Source: Novosphingobium flavum (GTDB lineage Bacteria; Pseudomonadota; Alphaproteobacteria; Sphingomonadales; Sphingomonadaceae). From it: a stretch of 57,429 nucleotides of DNA. Position numbers and translations under genes: made by a program. The stretch lies in the NCBI RefSeq assembly GCF_014230315.1, contig NZ_JACLAW010000018.1:1-57429 (forward strand), in the 5' to 3' direction. Below, piece after piece: positions 36,455 through 43,999 of this stretch; within the stretch, counting starts at the first letter, position 1, and the number at the start of each line of letters is the position of its first letter. The notes under the pieces were generated by a model. It did not search any database. It was not told the origin of the DNA and was given only the letters and a program-made list of their open reading frames with translations.

Positions 36455-36963
36455 TGATCCGCGTAGGCCGCTTCGACCAGGATCGTCTCGCCCCACTCGG
36501 GCACAGCCTCGGACCGCATCGGCACCATGAAGGTTTTGCCCGGCTTGCCATCCACGTCCGGCCGCCGGATTTCCAGCACGTCGCCCGCGCCGTAGTTTTC
36601 GACCGCGATGCAGGTGCCGAGCAGATGGCCCGCAGTGCTGATGCACTCCAACCCGATCAGGTCGGCGTGATAGTATTCGCCCTCGGCCAGCGGCGGCAGC
36701 GAGGAGCGCGGCACGGTCAGCAGGGTCCCGCGCAAGGCTTCGGCGGCATTACGATCCGTCACCTCGGCGAAGCGGACCACGGCGCCGCCCTTGCCGTCTT
36801 CACGCAGCTTCAGAACAGTCAGCCGCGAATCGTTGAAGGCGCGGAAGGCCTTCAGGGCCTCCACGCCTTCACCGAACAGCTTGAGACGGACCTCGCCCGT
36901 CACCCCGTGCGCGCCGGCAATGGCGGCGAGGGTGACAGGCTTGTCCGACCCGGAAGCAGCCAA
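36451..36963 (-). CDS. rimM: 16S rRNA processing protein RimM
   Basis: 170 residues. IAGAHGVTGEVRLKLF is the N-terminal RimM signature, and YYHADLIGLEC opens the C-terminal PRC-barrel domain. It helps the 30S head mature with S19. It sits five bases after rpsP and overlaps trmD by four. Confidence 0.96.
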   Translation of the reverse strand: MAASGSDKPVTLAAIAGAHGVTGEVRLKLFGEGVEALKAFRAFNDSRLTVLKLREDGKGGAVVRFAEVTDRNAAEALRGTLLTVPRSSLPPLAEGEYYHADLIGLECISTAGHLLGTCIAVENYGAGDVLEIRRPDVDGKPGKTFMVPMRSEAVPEWGETILVEAAYADQ

Positions 36964-36968
36964 GGCGC

Positions 36969-37418
36969 TCAGCCCTCGGCCTGCTCTTCGGCAGCAGCTT
37001 CTTCAGCAGCCGGAGCTTCCTCAGCGGCCGGAGCCGGAGCGGCAGCGGCCTCGGCGGCTTCGCGCGCGGCCTCTTCGGCCTCACGGATCTTCTCGGCCTT
37101 CTCCTCGGCGCGGTCCTTGGCCTTCTTGCCCGGCTCACCCTTGCTCGGGTTCACGGTAGCGGCGCGTTCCTTGATCCCGGCCTTGTCGAGCATGCGGGCA
37201 ACGCGGTCGGTAGGCTGGGCGCCAACGCCGATCCAGTAACGCACGCGGTCTTCGACCAGACGCACGCGGTTGGCATCGTCCTTGGCGAGGAGCGGGTTGT
37301 AGGTGCCGACCTGCTCCAGGTACTTGCCGTCACGCGGAGCGCGCGAGTTGGCGACGACGATCTTGTAATAGGGGCGCTTCTTCGAACCGCCACGCGACAG
37401 ACGCAGGGAAACCGACAT
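36969..37418 (-). CDS. rpsP: 30S ribosomal protein S16 with long acidic tail
   Basis: 149 residues. MSVSLRLSRGGSKKRPYYKI and DGKYLEQVGTYNPL are the S16 core. Residues after about 95 form a low-complexity Ala/Glu/Lys extension (EEAPAAEEAAAEEQAEG), making it much longer than the roughly 80-residue E. coli protein; such tails are common in alphaproteobacteria. AGGAAAGG lies before the start. It follows ffh by 40 bp. Confidence 0.97.
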   Translation of the reverse strand: MSVSLRLSRGGSKKRPYYKIVVANSRAPRDGKYLEQVGTYNPLLAKDDANRVRLVEDRVRYWIGVGAQPTDRVARMLDKAGIKERAATVNPSKGEPGKKAKDRAEEKAEKIREAEEAAREAAEAAAAPAPAAEEAPAAEEAAAEEQAEG

Positions 37419-37458
37419 GTGAACTACCTTTCCTAGAATTCTGAAACTGAACTAAAAA

Positions 37459-38931
37459 TCACTTACGCTTGAGCAGGTCGCCAAGATTGAAGGGCATATT
37501 GCCCATGCCCGGCATCCCGGGGAGTCCCGCCCCGCCGGCACCGCCGCCCAGCCCCTGGGCGCCAAGACCCGGCATGGCGCCGTCGAGGCCGCCCTTGCCA
37601 AACATGGCGGCCAGGCCCTTGAGCCCGCCCATCTTCTTGATCTGCTTCATCGCCCGTTCCATCTCCTGATGCATCTTCAGGAGCTTGTTGACGTCCTGCA
37701 CCTGGGTGCCGGAGCCATTGGCGATGCGAATCTTGCGCTTGGCGTTGAGCAATTCGGGCCGTGAGCGTTCCTTGGGCGTCATCGAACCGATGATCGCATC
37801 CATCCGCAGCAGCACCCGGTCATCCATGCCCGATTGCTGCATCGCGGCCTTGGCCTTCTTCATGCCGGGCATCATCCCGGCCAGAGCGCCAAGCCCGCCC
37901 ATGTTCTGCATCTGCCTGAGCTGCATGCGCAGGTCGTTCATGTCGAACTGACCCTTGGCCATGCGCTGGGCCAGCTTTTCGGCGTCCTCCGCCTGAATCG
38001 TCGCGGCGGCCTTCTCGACGATCGAGACGATGTCGCCCATGCCGAGGATGCGGCCGGCGACGCGCCCGGGATGGAACGGCTCGATCGCGTCCATCTTTTC
38101 GCCGGTGCCGGCGAACTTGATCGGCTTGCCGGTGACCGCACGCATGGAAAGCGCCGCGCCGCCGCGGGCATCGCCGTCCATCCGGGTGAGGATCACGCCG
38201 GTCAGGTCAACCTGACTGCCGAACGACTGGGCGACGTTGACCGCGTCCTGGCCGGTCAGCGAATCGACGACCAGCAGGGTTTCCTTGGGGTTCGAGATGG
38301 CGGCCACGGCCTTCATCTCGTCCATCAGCTGCTGGTCGACGTGGAGACGGCCCGCGGTATCGAGCAGCAGGACGTCGACCGCCTGAAGCTTCGCGGCATT
38401 CAGCGCGCGAGTCGCGATTTCGACCGGCTGCTGGCCCACGATGATCGGCAGGGTGGCGACGCCGACCTGCTCGCCCAGCACCTTGAGCTGGTCTTGTGCG
38501 GCCGGACGGTTGACGTCGAGCGACGCCATCATCGCCTTTTTGCCGTGCTTTTCGCGGAGCAACTTGGCGAGCTTGGCGGTCGTCGTGGTCTTGCCCGAAC
38601 CCTGCAGGCCGACCATCATGATCACGACCGGCGGCGCGGCAACCAGGTCAAGCCCGACGGTCTCTTCCCCGCCCAGCATATCGACCAGCGCGTCGTTGAC
38701 GATCTTGACGACCTGCTGGCCCGGCGTGACCGAACGCAGGACCGACTGGCCGACCGCCTTTTCCGTCACTTCGTCGATGAAGCGGCGCACCACGGGCAGG
38801 GCCACGTCGGCCTCGAGCAGCGCGATCCGCACCTCGCGCATCGCGTCGACGACGTCCTGCTCCTTGAGCGCACCGCGCCCACGGAGCTTGTCGAACACGC
38901 CGCCGAGGCGATCGGACAAGGTGTCGAACAT
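37459..38931 (-). CDS. ffh: Signal recognition particle protein Ffh
   Basis: 490 residues from ATG 38931; an upstream extension in frame lacks conservation. MFDTLSDRLGGVFDKLRGRG begins the N domain, GLQGSGKTTTTAKLAKLLR is the GTPase P-loop, DTAGRLHVD the G3 region. The C-terminal M domain is Met-rich and ends in Gly/Pro/Met low complexity. Ffh binds 4.5S RNA and targets membrane proteins as they are made. First gene of the operon leading through rpsP, rimM, trmD and rplS. Confidence 0.97.
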   Translation of the reverse strand: MFDTLSDRLGGVFDKLRGRGALKEQDVVDAMREVRIALLEADVALPVVRRFIDEVTEKAVGQSVLRSVTPGQQVVKIVNDALVDMLGGEETVGLDLVAAPPVVIMMVGLQGSGKTTTTAKLAKLLREKHGKKAMMASLDVNRPAAQDQLKVLGEQVGVATLPIIVGQQPVEIATRALNAAKLQAVDVLLLDTAGRLHVDQQLMDEMKAVAAISNPKETLLVVDSLTGQDAVNVAQSFGSQVDLTGVILTRMDGDARGGAALSMRAVTGKPIKFAGTGEKMDAIEPFHPGRVAGRILGMGDIVSIVEKAAATIQAEDAEKLAQRMAKGQFDMNDLRMQLRQMQNMGGLGALAGMMPGMKKAKAAMQQSGMDDRVLLRMDAIIGSMTPKERSRPELLNAKRKIRIANGSGTQVQDVNKLLKMHQEMERAMKQIKKMGGLKGLAAMFGKGGLDGAMPGLGAQGLGGGAGGAGLPGMPGMGNMPFNLGDLLKRK

Positions 38932-38973
38932 GTGTCGCCTGCTCCAAATCCGGCCCGTGCGGACCAAAACGCC

Positions 38974-39008
38974 AAAAACGCCGGCAGACGAAACCTCGTC
39001 AGCCAGCG
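38974..39008 (-). terminator. Second of two tandem terminators behind tRNA-Ala
   Basis: On the minus strand CGCTGGC pairs with GCCGGCG around an inner stem GACGA/TCGTC and is followed by TTTTT. The same 35-base element occurs 56 bases earlier in the transcript at 39030-39064 with one base change. Confidence 0.8.
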
Positions 39009-39029
39009 ATCACTCAATGCCATCAAGCG

Positions 39030-39064
39030 AAAAACGCCGGCGGACGAAACCTCGTCAGCCAGCG
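39030..39064 (-). terminator. First of two tandem terminators behind tRNA-Ala
   Basis: On the minus strand CGCTGGC, inner stem GACGA/TCGTC, GCCGGCG and then TTTTT, starting 29 bases after the tRNA 3' end. The stem plus T tract is a canonical intrinsic terminator. Confidence 0.85.
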
Positions 39065-39092
39065 TATCGCTCTTTGGCGAAAACCCGGTGAA

Positions 39093-39168
39093 TGGTGGAG
39101 CCTAGCGGGATCGAACCGCTGACCTCCTGCATGCCATGCAGGCGCTCTCCCAGCTGAGCTAAGGCCCC
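39093..39168 (-). tRNA. tRNA-Ala (anticodon GGC)
   Basis: 76 bases on the minus strand. Acceptor GGGGCCT pairs with AGGCTCC; the D arm has TTAGCTCAGCTGGGAGAGC; the anticodon stem CCTGC/GCAGG encloses loop ATGGCAT, giving GGC; the T arm has GGTTCGATCCC. The discriminator A is followed by an encoded CCA. GGC reads GCC and GCU alanine codons. Confidence 0.97.
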
Positions 39169-39233
39169 ATTTCCATTCATCAACCGAACCATCTGGGGGA
39201 TGTTTCGGCCCCGGCTTGCCGCCGGGAGCGCCC

Positions 39234-39261
39234 CTCTAGGAGGACACTTCCGGCTTGGCAA
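39234..39261 (-). promoter_or_regulatory. Candidate promoter of tRNA-Ala
   Basis: On the minus strand TTGCCA (39261-39256) and CTAGAG (39239-39234) are spaced by 16 bases, about 66 bases before the tRNA start. The -10-like CTAnnG resembles the pairs before rpsF and rpsA. Confidence 0.45.
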
Positions 39262-39271
39262 TACCTATTTT

Positions 39272-39586
39272 TCAATTTTCGTCGGTGTCGCCATCCTCGT
39301 CGATGCCGACACCCAGATCGTCGTCGCCGCCAAGGTCGACGTCGTTGTCCGGGCTGTCGCCATCCTCGTCGATGTCCAGATCCTCGTCCGCCAGATCGAC
39401 GTCCGCAACCTCGGGCTTCTTCTGGATTTCCTCATAGGGAATCGGCTGCTTCGACTTGAGCACCGGCTCGGGCTGCCAGGCATAGCCGCACTCGATGCAG
39501 GTGACGGGATCGTCCTTGCCCAGATCGTAGAAACGGGTGCCGCACTTCGGGCAGCCGTGCTTGGCGCCCCACTCAGGCTTGACCAT
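39272..39586 (-). CDS. TIGR02300 family protein (FYDLN, zinc-ribbon-like)
   Basis: 104 residues. The N-terminus has GCPKCGTRFYDLGKDDP and then TCIECGY, two CxxC pairs forming a zinc-ribbon-like unit with the FYDLN-type motif of TIGR02300. The C-terminal 40 residues are extremely acidic (LADEDLDIDEDGD and similar). Function is unknown; the family is widespread in alphaproteobacteria and often lies near aroA, as here, where aroA starts 184 bp away on the opposite strand. Confidence 0.9.
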   Translation of the reverse strand: MVKPEWGAKHGCPKCGTRFYDLGKDDPVTCIECGYAWQPEPVLKSKQPIPYEEIQKKPEVADVDLADEDLDIDEDGDSPDNDVDLGGDDDLGVGIDEDGDTDEN

Positions 39587-39770
39587 TGCAATTCCTCAGT
39601 ACTGGACCGCAGGTGGAAGCGGCCCGTGAAAATTCGTCTGCGTTGATGGGTAACCCCGGCGCCGAAATCAAGCGCAAGCCTCTCAACAGGGCGGGCGCCT
39701 TGCCATAGGCCGCGCCCGCTGTCAAAAGCCGCGCGATTTCCCTGCCCTTCAGCTGCAAAGAGCCCCCTTC

Positions 39771-41126
39771 GTGAGCCATTCCGACCCCGCCGCCGCCCGC
39801 CCCCGCCGCTTTCGGCCGATGGGCGCGCTCAGCGGCAAGATTCGCGTGCCGGGCGACAAGTCGATCAGCCACCGCTCGATCATGCTCGGCGCGCTGGCCG
39901 TGGGCGAAACAAAGGTCACGGGCCTGCTGGAGGGCGAGGACGTGCTCTCCACCGCCGCCGCGATGCGCGCCATGGGAGCGACCATCACCCGCTCGGACAG
40001 CGGCGAATGGTCGATCCACGGCGTCGGCGTGGGCGGCCTGCTCCAGCCGCAGCAGGCGCTCGACATGGGCAATTCCGGCACTTCCACCCGCCTGCTGATG
40101 GGCCTCGTCGCCAGCCACGCCATCACCGCGACCTTTGTCGGCGATGCCTCGCTCTCGAAGCGGCCGATGGGCCGCGTGATCGATCCGCTCTCCTTGATGG
40201 GGGCTGAGTTCACCCCGTCGCCTGGCGGCCGACTGCCCCTCACCATGCGCGGCGCCTTCCCGGCCGTGCCGATTTCCTACCGCCTGCCGGTCGCCTCGGC
40301 CCAGGTGAAGAGCGCGGTCCTTCTCGCCGGGCTCAACACCCCCGGCATCACCACGGTGATCGAACCGATCCCGACGCGCGACCATTCGGAACGCATGCTC
40401 AAGGGCTTCGGCGCCGAACTTGAAGTCGAGATCGAAGCGGATGGCACCCGCGTGATTCGCCTGCGGGGCGAGGCCGAGTTCCGCCCACAGACCATCGTCG
40501 TGCCGGGCGATCCCTCGTCGGCGGCCTTCTTCGTGGTCGCCGCGCTGATCGTGCCGGGCTCCGAGCTCATTATCGAGAACGTCGGCCTCAACCCCACCCG
40601 CGCCGCCCTGTTCGGTGTGCTGCGCCAGATGGGCGGCCAGATCGAGGAGCTCGACCGCCGTGAGGTCGGCGGCGAGCCGGTGGCCGACCTGCGCGTCCGT
40701 CACTCGGCGCTCAAGGGCATTGCGGTGGACCCGGCTGTGGTGCCGTCCATGGTGGACGAATTCCCGGTCCTGTTCGTCGCCGCCGCGCTGGCCGAGGGCC
40801 GCACGGTCACCACCGGGCTCGAGGAACTGCGGGTCAAGGAATCCGACCGTATCACGGTCATGCGCGTGGCACTTGAACTGGCCGGTGCCCGCGTCACCGA
40901 GACCGAGGACGGCCTGATCATCGACGGCACGGGCGGCGATCCGCTCGCCGGCACGCCGGAGGGCGCCGAAGTCGCGACTCACCTCGACCACCGCATTGCC
41001 ATGTCGATGGCTGTCGCCGGCCTTGCCAGCCGCAGCGGCGTCGCGATCGACGATACCCGCCCGATCGCCACCTCGTTCCCGGTGTTCGAGAGCCTGCTTG
41101 AAACGGCGAGCACCGCCGCCGCATGA
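39771..41126 (+). CDS. aroA: 3-phosphoshikimate 1-carboxyvinyltransferase (EPSP synthase, class II-like)
   Basis: 451 residues from GTG 39771. VPGDKSISHRSIMLGALAVG is the N-terminal substrate site, RPMGRVIDPL and VKSAVLLAGLNTPG follow, LRVKESDRI closes the active site, and THLDHRIAMS is the C-terminal signature. Wording of these motifs is closest to class II enzymes such as that of Agrobacterium CP4. At the phosphoenolpyruvate loop it reads GNSGTSTRL, with Gly where CP4 has Ala. It makes 5-enolpyruvylshikimate 3-phosphate for aromatic amino acids. First gene of an overlapping three-gene unit with the deaminase and cmk. Confidence 0.97.
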   Translation: MSHSDPAAARPRRFRPMGALSGKIRVPGDKSISHRSIMLGALAVGETKVTGLLEGEDVLSTAAAMRAMGATITRSDSGEWSIHGVGVGGLLQPQQALDMGNSGTSTRLLMGLVASHAITATFVGDASLSKRPMGRVIDPLSLMGAEFTPSPGGRLPLTMRGAFPAVPISYRLPVASAQVKSAVLLAGLNTPGITTVIEPIPTRDHSERMLKGFGAELEVEIEADGTRVIRLRGEAEFRPQTIVVPGDPSSAAFFVVAALIVPGSELIIENVGLNPTRAALFGVLRQMGGQIEELDRREVGGEPVADLRVRHSALKGIAVDPAVVPSMVDEFPVLFVAAALAEGRTVTTGLEELRVKESDRITVMRVALELAGARVTETEDGLIIDGTGGDPLAGTPEGAEVATHLDHRIAMSMAVAGLASRSGVAIDDTRPIATSFPVFESLLETASTAAA

Positions 41127-41599
41127 GCCTGCTTTCCGACCTCGACCGGCAGGCCCTTTCGCGTTGCTACGATCTCGCGCTCAAGTCCTATGAAGAGGGC
41201 GGCCTGCCGATCGGTTCGGTCCTGACCCGCGGCAGCGCGATCCTCGCAGAAGGGCACAACCGCCGGGTCCAGCAGGGCAATCCGATCCTCCACGGCGAGA
41301 TGGACGCGCTTCAGGCAGCCGGCCGGCAGAAAAGCTACGCCGACGTCACGCTCTACACCTCGCTCAGCCCCTGCATGATGTGCGCGGGCACGATCGTCCA
41401 GTTCGGCATCCCGCGCGTGGTGATCGCCGACGCCACCAGCTTCGGCGGCAACGAGCAGTTCCTGCGCGACCGCGGGATAGAGGTCATCGTCGCGGAAGAC
41501 CCGCGCTGCCTCGCCCTGATGCAGCGCCTCTTCGCCGAGCGCCCGGCCCTGTGGAACGAGGATATTGCCGAGGACCATTGCTCTGGAGCCGGGGCATGA
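41123..41599 (+). CDS. Cytosine-deaminase-like zinc deaminase
   Basis: 158 residues, ATGA overlap with aroA and again with cmk. HGEMDAL (zinc His and catalytic Glu) and PCMMC (two zinc Cys) define the cytidine/deoxycytidylate deaminase fold. The C-terminal ERPALWNEDIAED resembles the end of yeast cytosine deaminase Fcy1, and GIPRVVIAD after the zinc motif also fits. So a cytosine or related-base deaminase is more likely than guanine or tRNA-adenosine deaminase, though substrate is inferred. Tight coupling to cmk fits pyrimidine salvage. Confidence 0.75.
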   Translation: MSLLSDLDRQALSRCYDLALKSYEEGGLPIGSVLTRGSAILAEGHNRRVQQGNPILHGEMDALQAAGRQKSYADVTLYTSLSPCMMCAGTIVQFGIPRVVIADATSFGGNEQFLRDRGIEVIVAEDPRCLALMQRLFAERPALWNEDIAEDHCSGAGA

Positions 41600-42231
41600 C
41601 CGGCAGCAGCCTGATCATCGCTGTCGACGGCCCCACCGCCTCGGGCAAGGGCACCATCGCCAAGGGCCTCGCCGCGCATTACGGCCTGCCTCACCTCGAC
41701 ACCGGGCTGCTCTATCGCGCGGTCGGCCGCCAGTGCCAGTTGAACGGCGGAGACCCGGACAATCCGGGCGACGCGCTGGCCGCCTGCGCCTTTGCCGACG
41801 ACCTCCTCGCCGATCCCGCCCTGCGCTCGGAAGAAACCGGCGGCCTCGCCAGCCGCGTCTCGATCCACCCCGAAGTGCGCCGCGTGCTCTTTGACCGCCA
41901 GCGTGCCTTCGCCACCCAGCCCGGCGGCGCCGTGCTTGACGGGCGCGACATCGGCACGGTCATCGCGCCCGAGGCTCAGGCCAAGCTGTTCATCACCGCC
42001 TCGGTCGCCGCCCGCGCCGGCCGCCGCTTCCTCGAGATGCGCTCGCGCGGTCTGCCCGTCACCCTCGACGCGATCGAGGCCGATCTTGCGCTGCGCGACG
42101 AACGCGACCGCACCCGCGCCGCAGCGCCCCTCGTCGCGGCGAGCGACGCCATGGTCCTCAACAATTCCGAACTATCCCCCGAAGCCTCGATCGCAGCCGC
42201 GATCCGCCTGATCGAGCGGCGCCGGCGTTAA
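41596..42231 (+). CDS. cmk: Cytidylate kinase
   Basis: 211 residues from ATG 41596. DGPTASGKGTIAKGLA is the P-loop, HLDTGLLYRAVG the CMP site, and VLDGRDIGTVIAP the conserved DGRDIGT. It phosphorylates CMP and dCMP. It overlaps the deaminase by four bases. In many proteobacteria cmk precedes rpsA directly; here a membrane glycosyltransferase gene lies between. Confidence 0.97.
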   Translation: MTGSSLIIAVDGPTASGKGTIAKGLAAHYGLPHLDTGLLYRAVGRQCQLNGGDPDNPGDALAACAFADDLLADPALRSEETGGLASRVSIHPEVRRVLFDRQRAFATQPGGAVLDGRDIGTVIAPEAQAKLFITASVAARAGRRFLEMRSRGLPVTLDAIEADLALRDERDRTRAAAPLVAASDAMVLNNSELSPEASIAAAIRLIERRRR

Positions 42232-42267
42232 CCGAAATCGCGCAAGGGGCGGGCTAGAAGCCGGGCG

Positions 42268-43764
42268 ATGCAGGCGCCCCGCACCGAAACGGCCACCTTT
42301 TCCGCCAGTTTTCGCGGCGCGCTGCTTGCCGTTCTGGCGCTGGTCTTCGCCGTGATCTCGATCCGCGCCGCGCTTGGTCGCAGCGCGTGGTACGACGAAT
42401 ACTATACCTTCTACGTCTCTCGCCCCGCCCAGCCGTTCGGCGCGTTCTGGGCCTCGGCGATGCGCGACAATCACCCGCCGCTTTACTACCTCCTCGCCCG
42501 GGCAGCGACCTGGCTGGGCGAGACGATCCCGCCGCGCCGCCTCGTCAACCTGGCCTTTGCCGCACTCGCGGCGCTGGCCCTGTGGCGGATCGGCCGGCGC
42601 CGCCCCGCGCTGAAGCCGGTCCTCTTCGCCTATGCGGTGGGGCTGGCCGGAGCCTCGCCAGTGATCGTGCGGATGGCCGAGTTGCGCTCCAACTTCCTCG
42701 CCTATGCACTGGGGGCGGTCACCGTTGCCGCGCTCGCAGCCTTTGCCGTCCCGCACGAGCGCATGAGCCGCAGGGCCACGGTCGCCCTCGCCGCTACGCT
42801 GGCCCTGTCCTTTACGGTTCACCTTGCCGCCACGGTGATTCTCGCTGCAGTGGCTGCCTCCTTCGGACTGCGCCTTATCCTTGCGCGAGACTGGCCCGGC
42901 ACGGCGCGCCTCGCTCTCGTCGGCCTCGTTGCCGCCCTGCCCTTCGCCCTGTGCATGGCGGCGCAATTTGGCACGATCTCCGGCAACACCCGCAGCTTCT
43001 GGATCCCCGGCGGCTTCACCGTGGCACGCTGGACGATCGAGATGGAACTGATCGCCGGGGTCAAGGCCAACCCGGTGTTGACCGTGGCGGGCCTTGCCGG
43101 CCTCGTGCTCACCGGCTGGCGTGATCTCGCCTCTCGCCGCCTGTCGCCCGGGCTCTCGCTTGCGCTGACCTTGGGCGCGGGCCTTGCGCTTGCCATCGCT
43201 GCGCTGGTCGCCATCCACCTCGAACGCCCATTCGTGATCGCGCGCTACCTGATCTGCCTGCATCCGGTGGTCCTGATGATCCTCGCACTCGGCGTCGCCA
43301 CGTTGGCCGAATCGCTTGGCCGCCTCGTCCACGCGGCGCTTGACTGTGCACTGGTGATTGCCGCCCTCGTTTCGCTGCAGGGCCAGCTCCAGCGCACCCT
43401 CGCCCTGCCCGGCTGGGACACCAGCGCCGCCGCCATCGACAGCGATGTCCGCGCCTGCCCCGCCACGGCGGTCCATGCCGCGCTAGACTGGAATCGGGCC
43501 GTGCTCGACCTCCCCCCGGCCGAAAACCGCGCCGTCGTGCCCTTTGCCTACGACTTCGTCGCCGCACGCCACGGTTTCGCTCTGGAGCCGCCAGCCTCGC
43601 GCCGGATGGCCAGTGGCTGCCCCACGCTGTTCTGGGCCGAACACGTGCCCGGTTCCCTGCCTGACACCGCCACCATCGCCGCGCGGCTGCGCCAGCTCGG
43701 CTATCCTGTGAGCCACGGCGAACTGGCCCGGCAGGGCGACGGCTGGATCTTCACCGCCCGTTGA
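42268..43764 (+). CDS. Membrane glycosyltransferase, GT39/PMT-like
   Basis: 498 residues with about ten to twelve hydrophobic segments. SAWYDEYYTFYVSR, with an Asp/Glu pair in the first external loop, and DNHPPLYYLLARA are hallmarks of GT-C glycosyltransferases of the ArnT/PMT/GT39 group. The C-terminal 120 residues form a soluble periplasmic domain. It likely moves a sugar from a polyprenyl carrier to a lipid or protein; the target is unknown. It lies 36 bp after cmk. Confidence 0.8.
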   Translation: MQAPRTETATFSASFRGALLAVLALVFAVISIRAALGRSAWYDEYYTFYVSRPAQPFGAFWASAMRDNHPPLYYLLARAATWLGETIPPRRLVNLAFAALAALALWRIGRRRPALKPVLFAYAVGLAGASPVIVRMAELRSNFLAYALGAVTVAALAAFAVPHERMSRRATVALAATLALSFTVHLAATVILAAVAASFGLRLILARDWPGTARLALVGLVAALPFALCMAAQFGTISGNTRSFWIPGGFTVARWTIEMELIAGVKANPVLTVAGLAGLVLTGWRDLASRRLSPGLSLALTLGAGLALAIAALVAIHLERPFVIARYLICLHPVVLMILALGVATLAESLGRLVHAALDCALVIAALVSLQGQLQRTLALPGWDTSAAAIDSDVRACPATAVHAALDWNRAVLDLPPAENRAVVPFAYDFVAARHGFALEPPASRRMASGCPTLFWAEHVPGSLPDTATIAARLRQLGYPVSHGELARQGDGWIFTAR

Positions 43765-43805
43765 CGATCCGCACCCGGCGAACTTGCCGAAAGCCCGCCA
43801 TTTTC

Positions 43806-43834
43806 CTTGCATTTGCCCGTTCGCGAGCCTAAGC
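43806..43834 (+). promoter_or_regulatory. Candidate promoter of rpsA
   Basis: CTTGCA (43806) and CTAAGC (43829) spaced by 17 bases, nearly identical to the pair before rpsF. It implies an untranslated leader of about 160 bases. Confidence 0.45.
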
Positions 43835-43871
43835 GCCCCCGGTCCCGAAAGCCGATTCTTTGGCTCGAGGG

Positions 43872-43931
43872 ATGCCGTGGGCAGCATCCGGCTCCCTCGG
43901 CGGTTCGGCCCTTTTTGGCCCGCCACGGCAT
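43872..43931 (+). promoter_or_regulatory. Structured rpsA leader (possible S1 autoregulation site)
   Basis: ATGCCGTGG (43872-43880) and CCACGGCAT (43923-43931) pair over nine bases, enclosing a second small stem GGCC/GGCC around CTTTTT. A further imperfect stem (ACCGGCGG/CCGCTTGGCC region, about 43955-43980) precedes the ribosome site GGTAAGGAAAC. S1 represses its own mRNA in E. coli through leader structure; whether this leader does the same is inference. Confidence 0.45.
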
Positions 43932-43999
43932 GGTGCCAAGGCGGAGGAAAGACCGGCGGACAAAACCGCTTGGCCGGAAACATCGGTAAGGAAACACAC

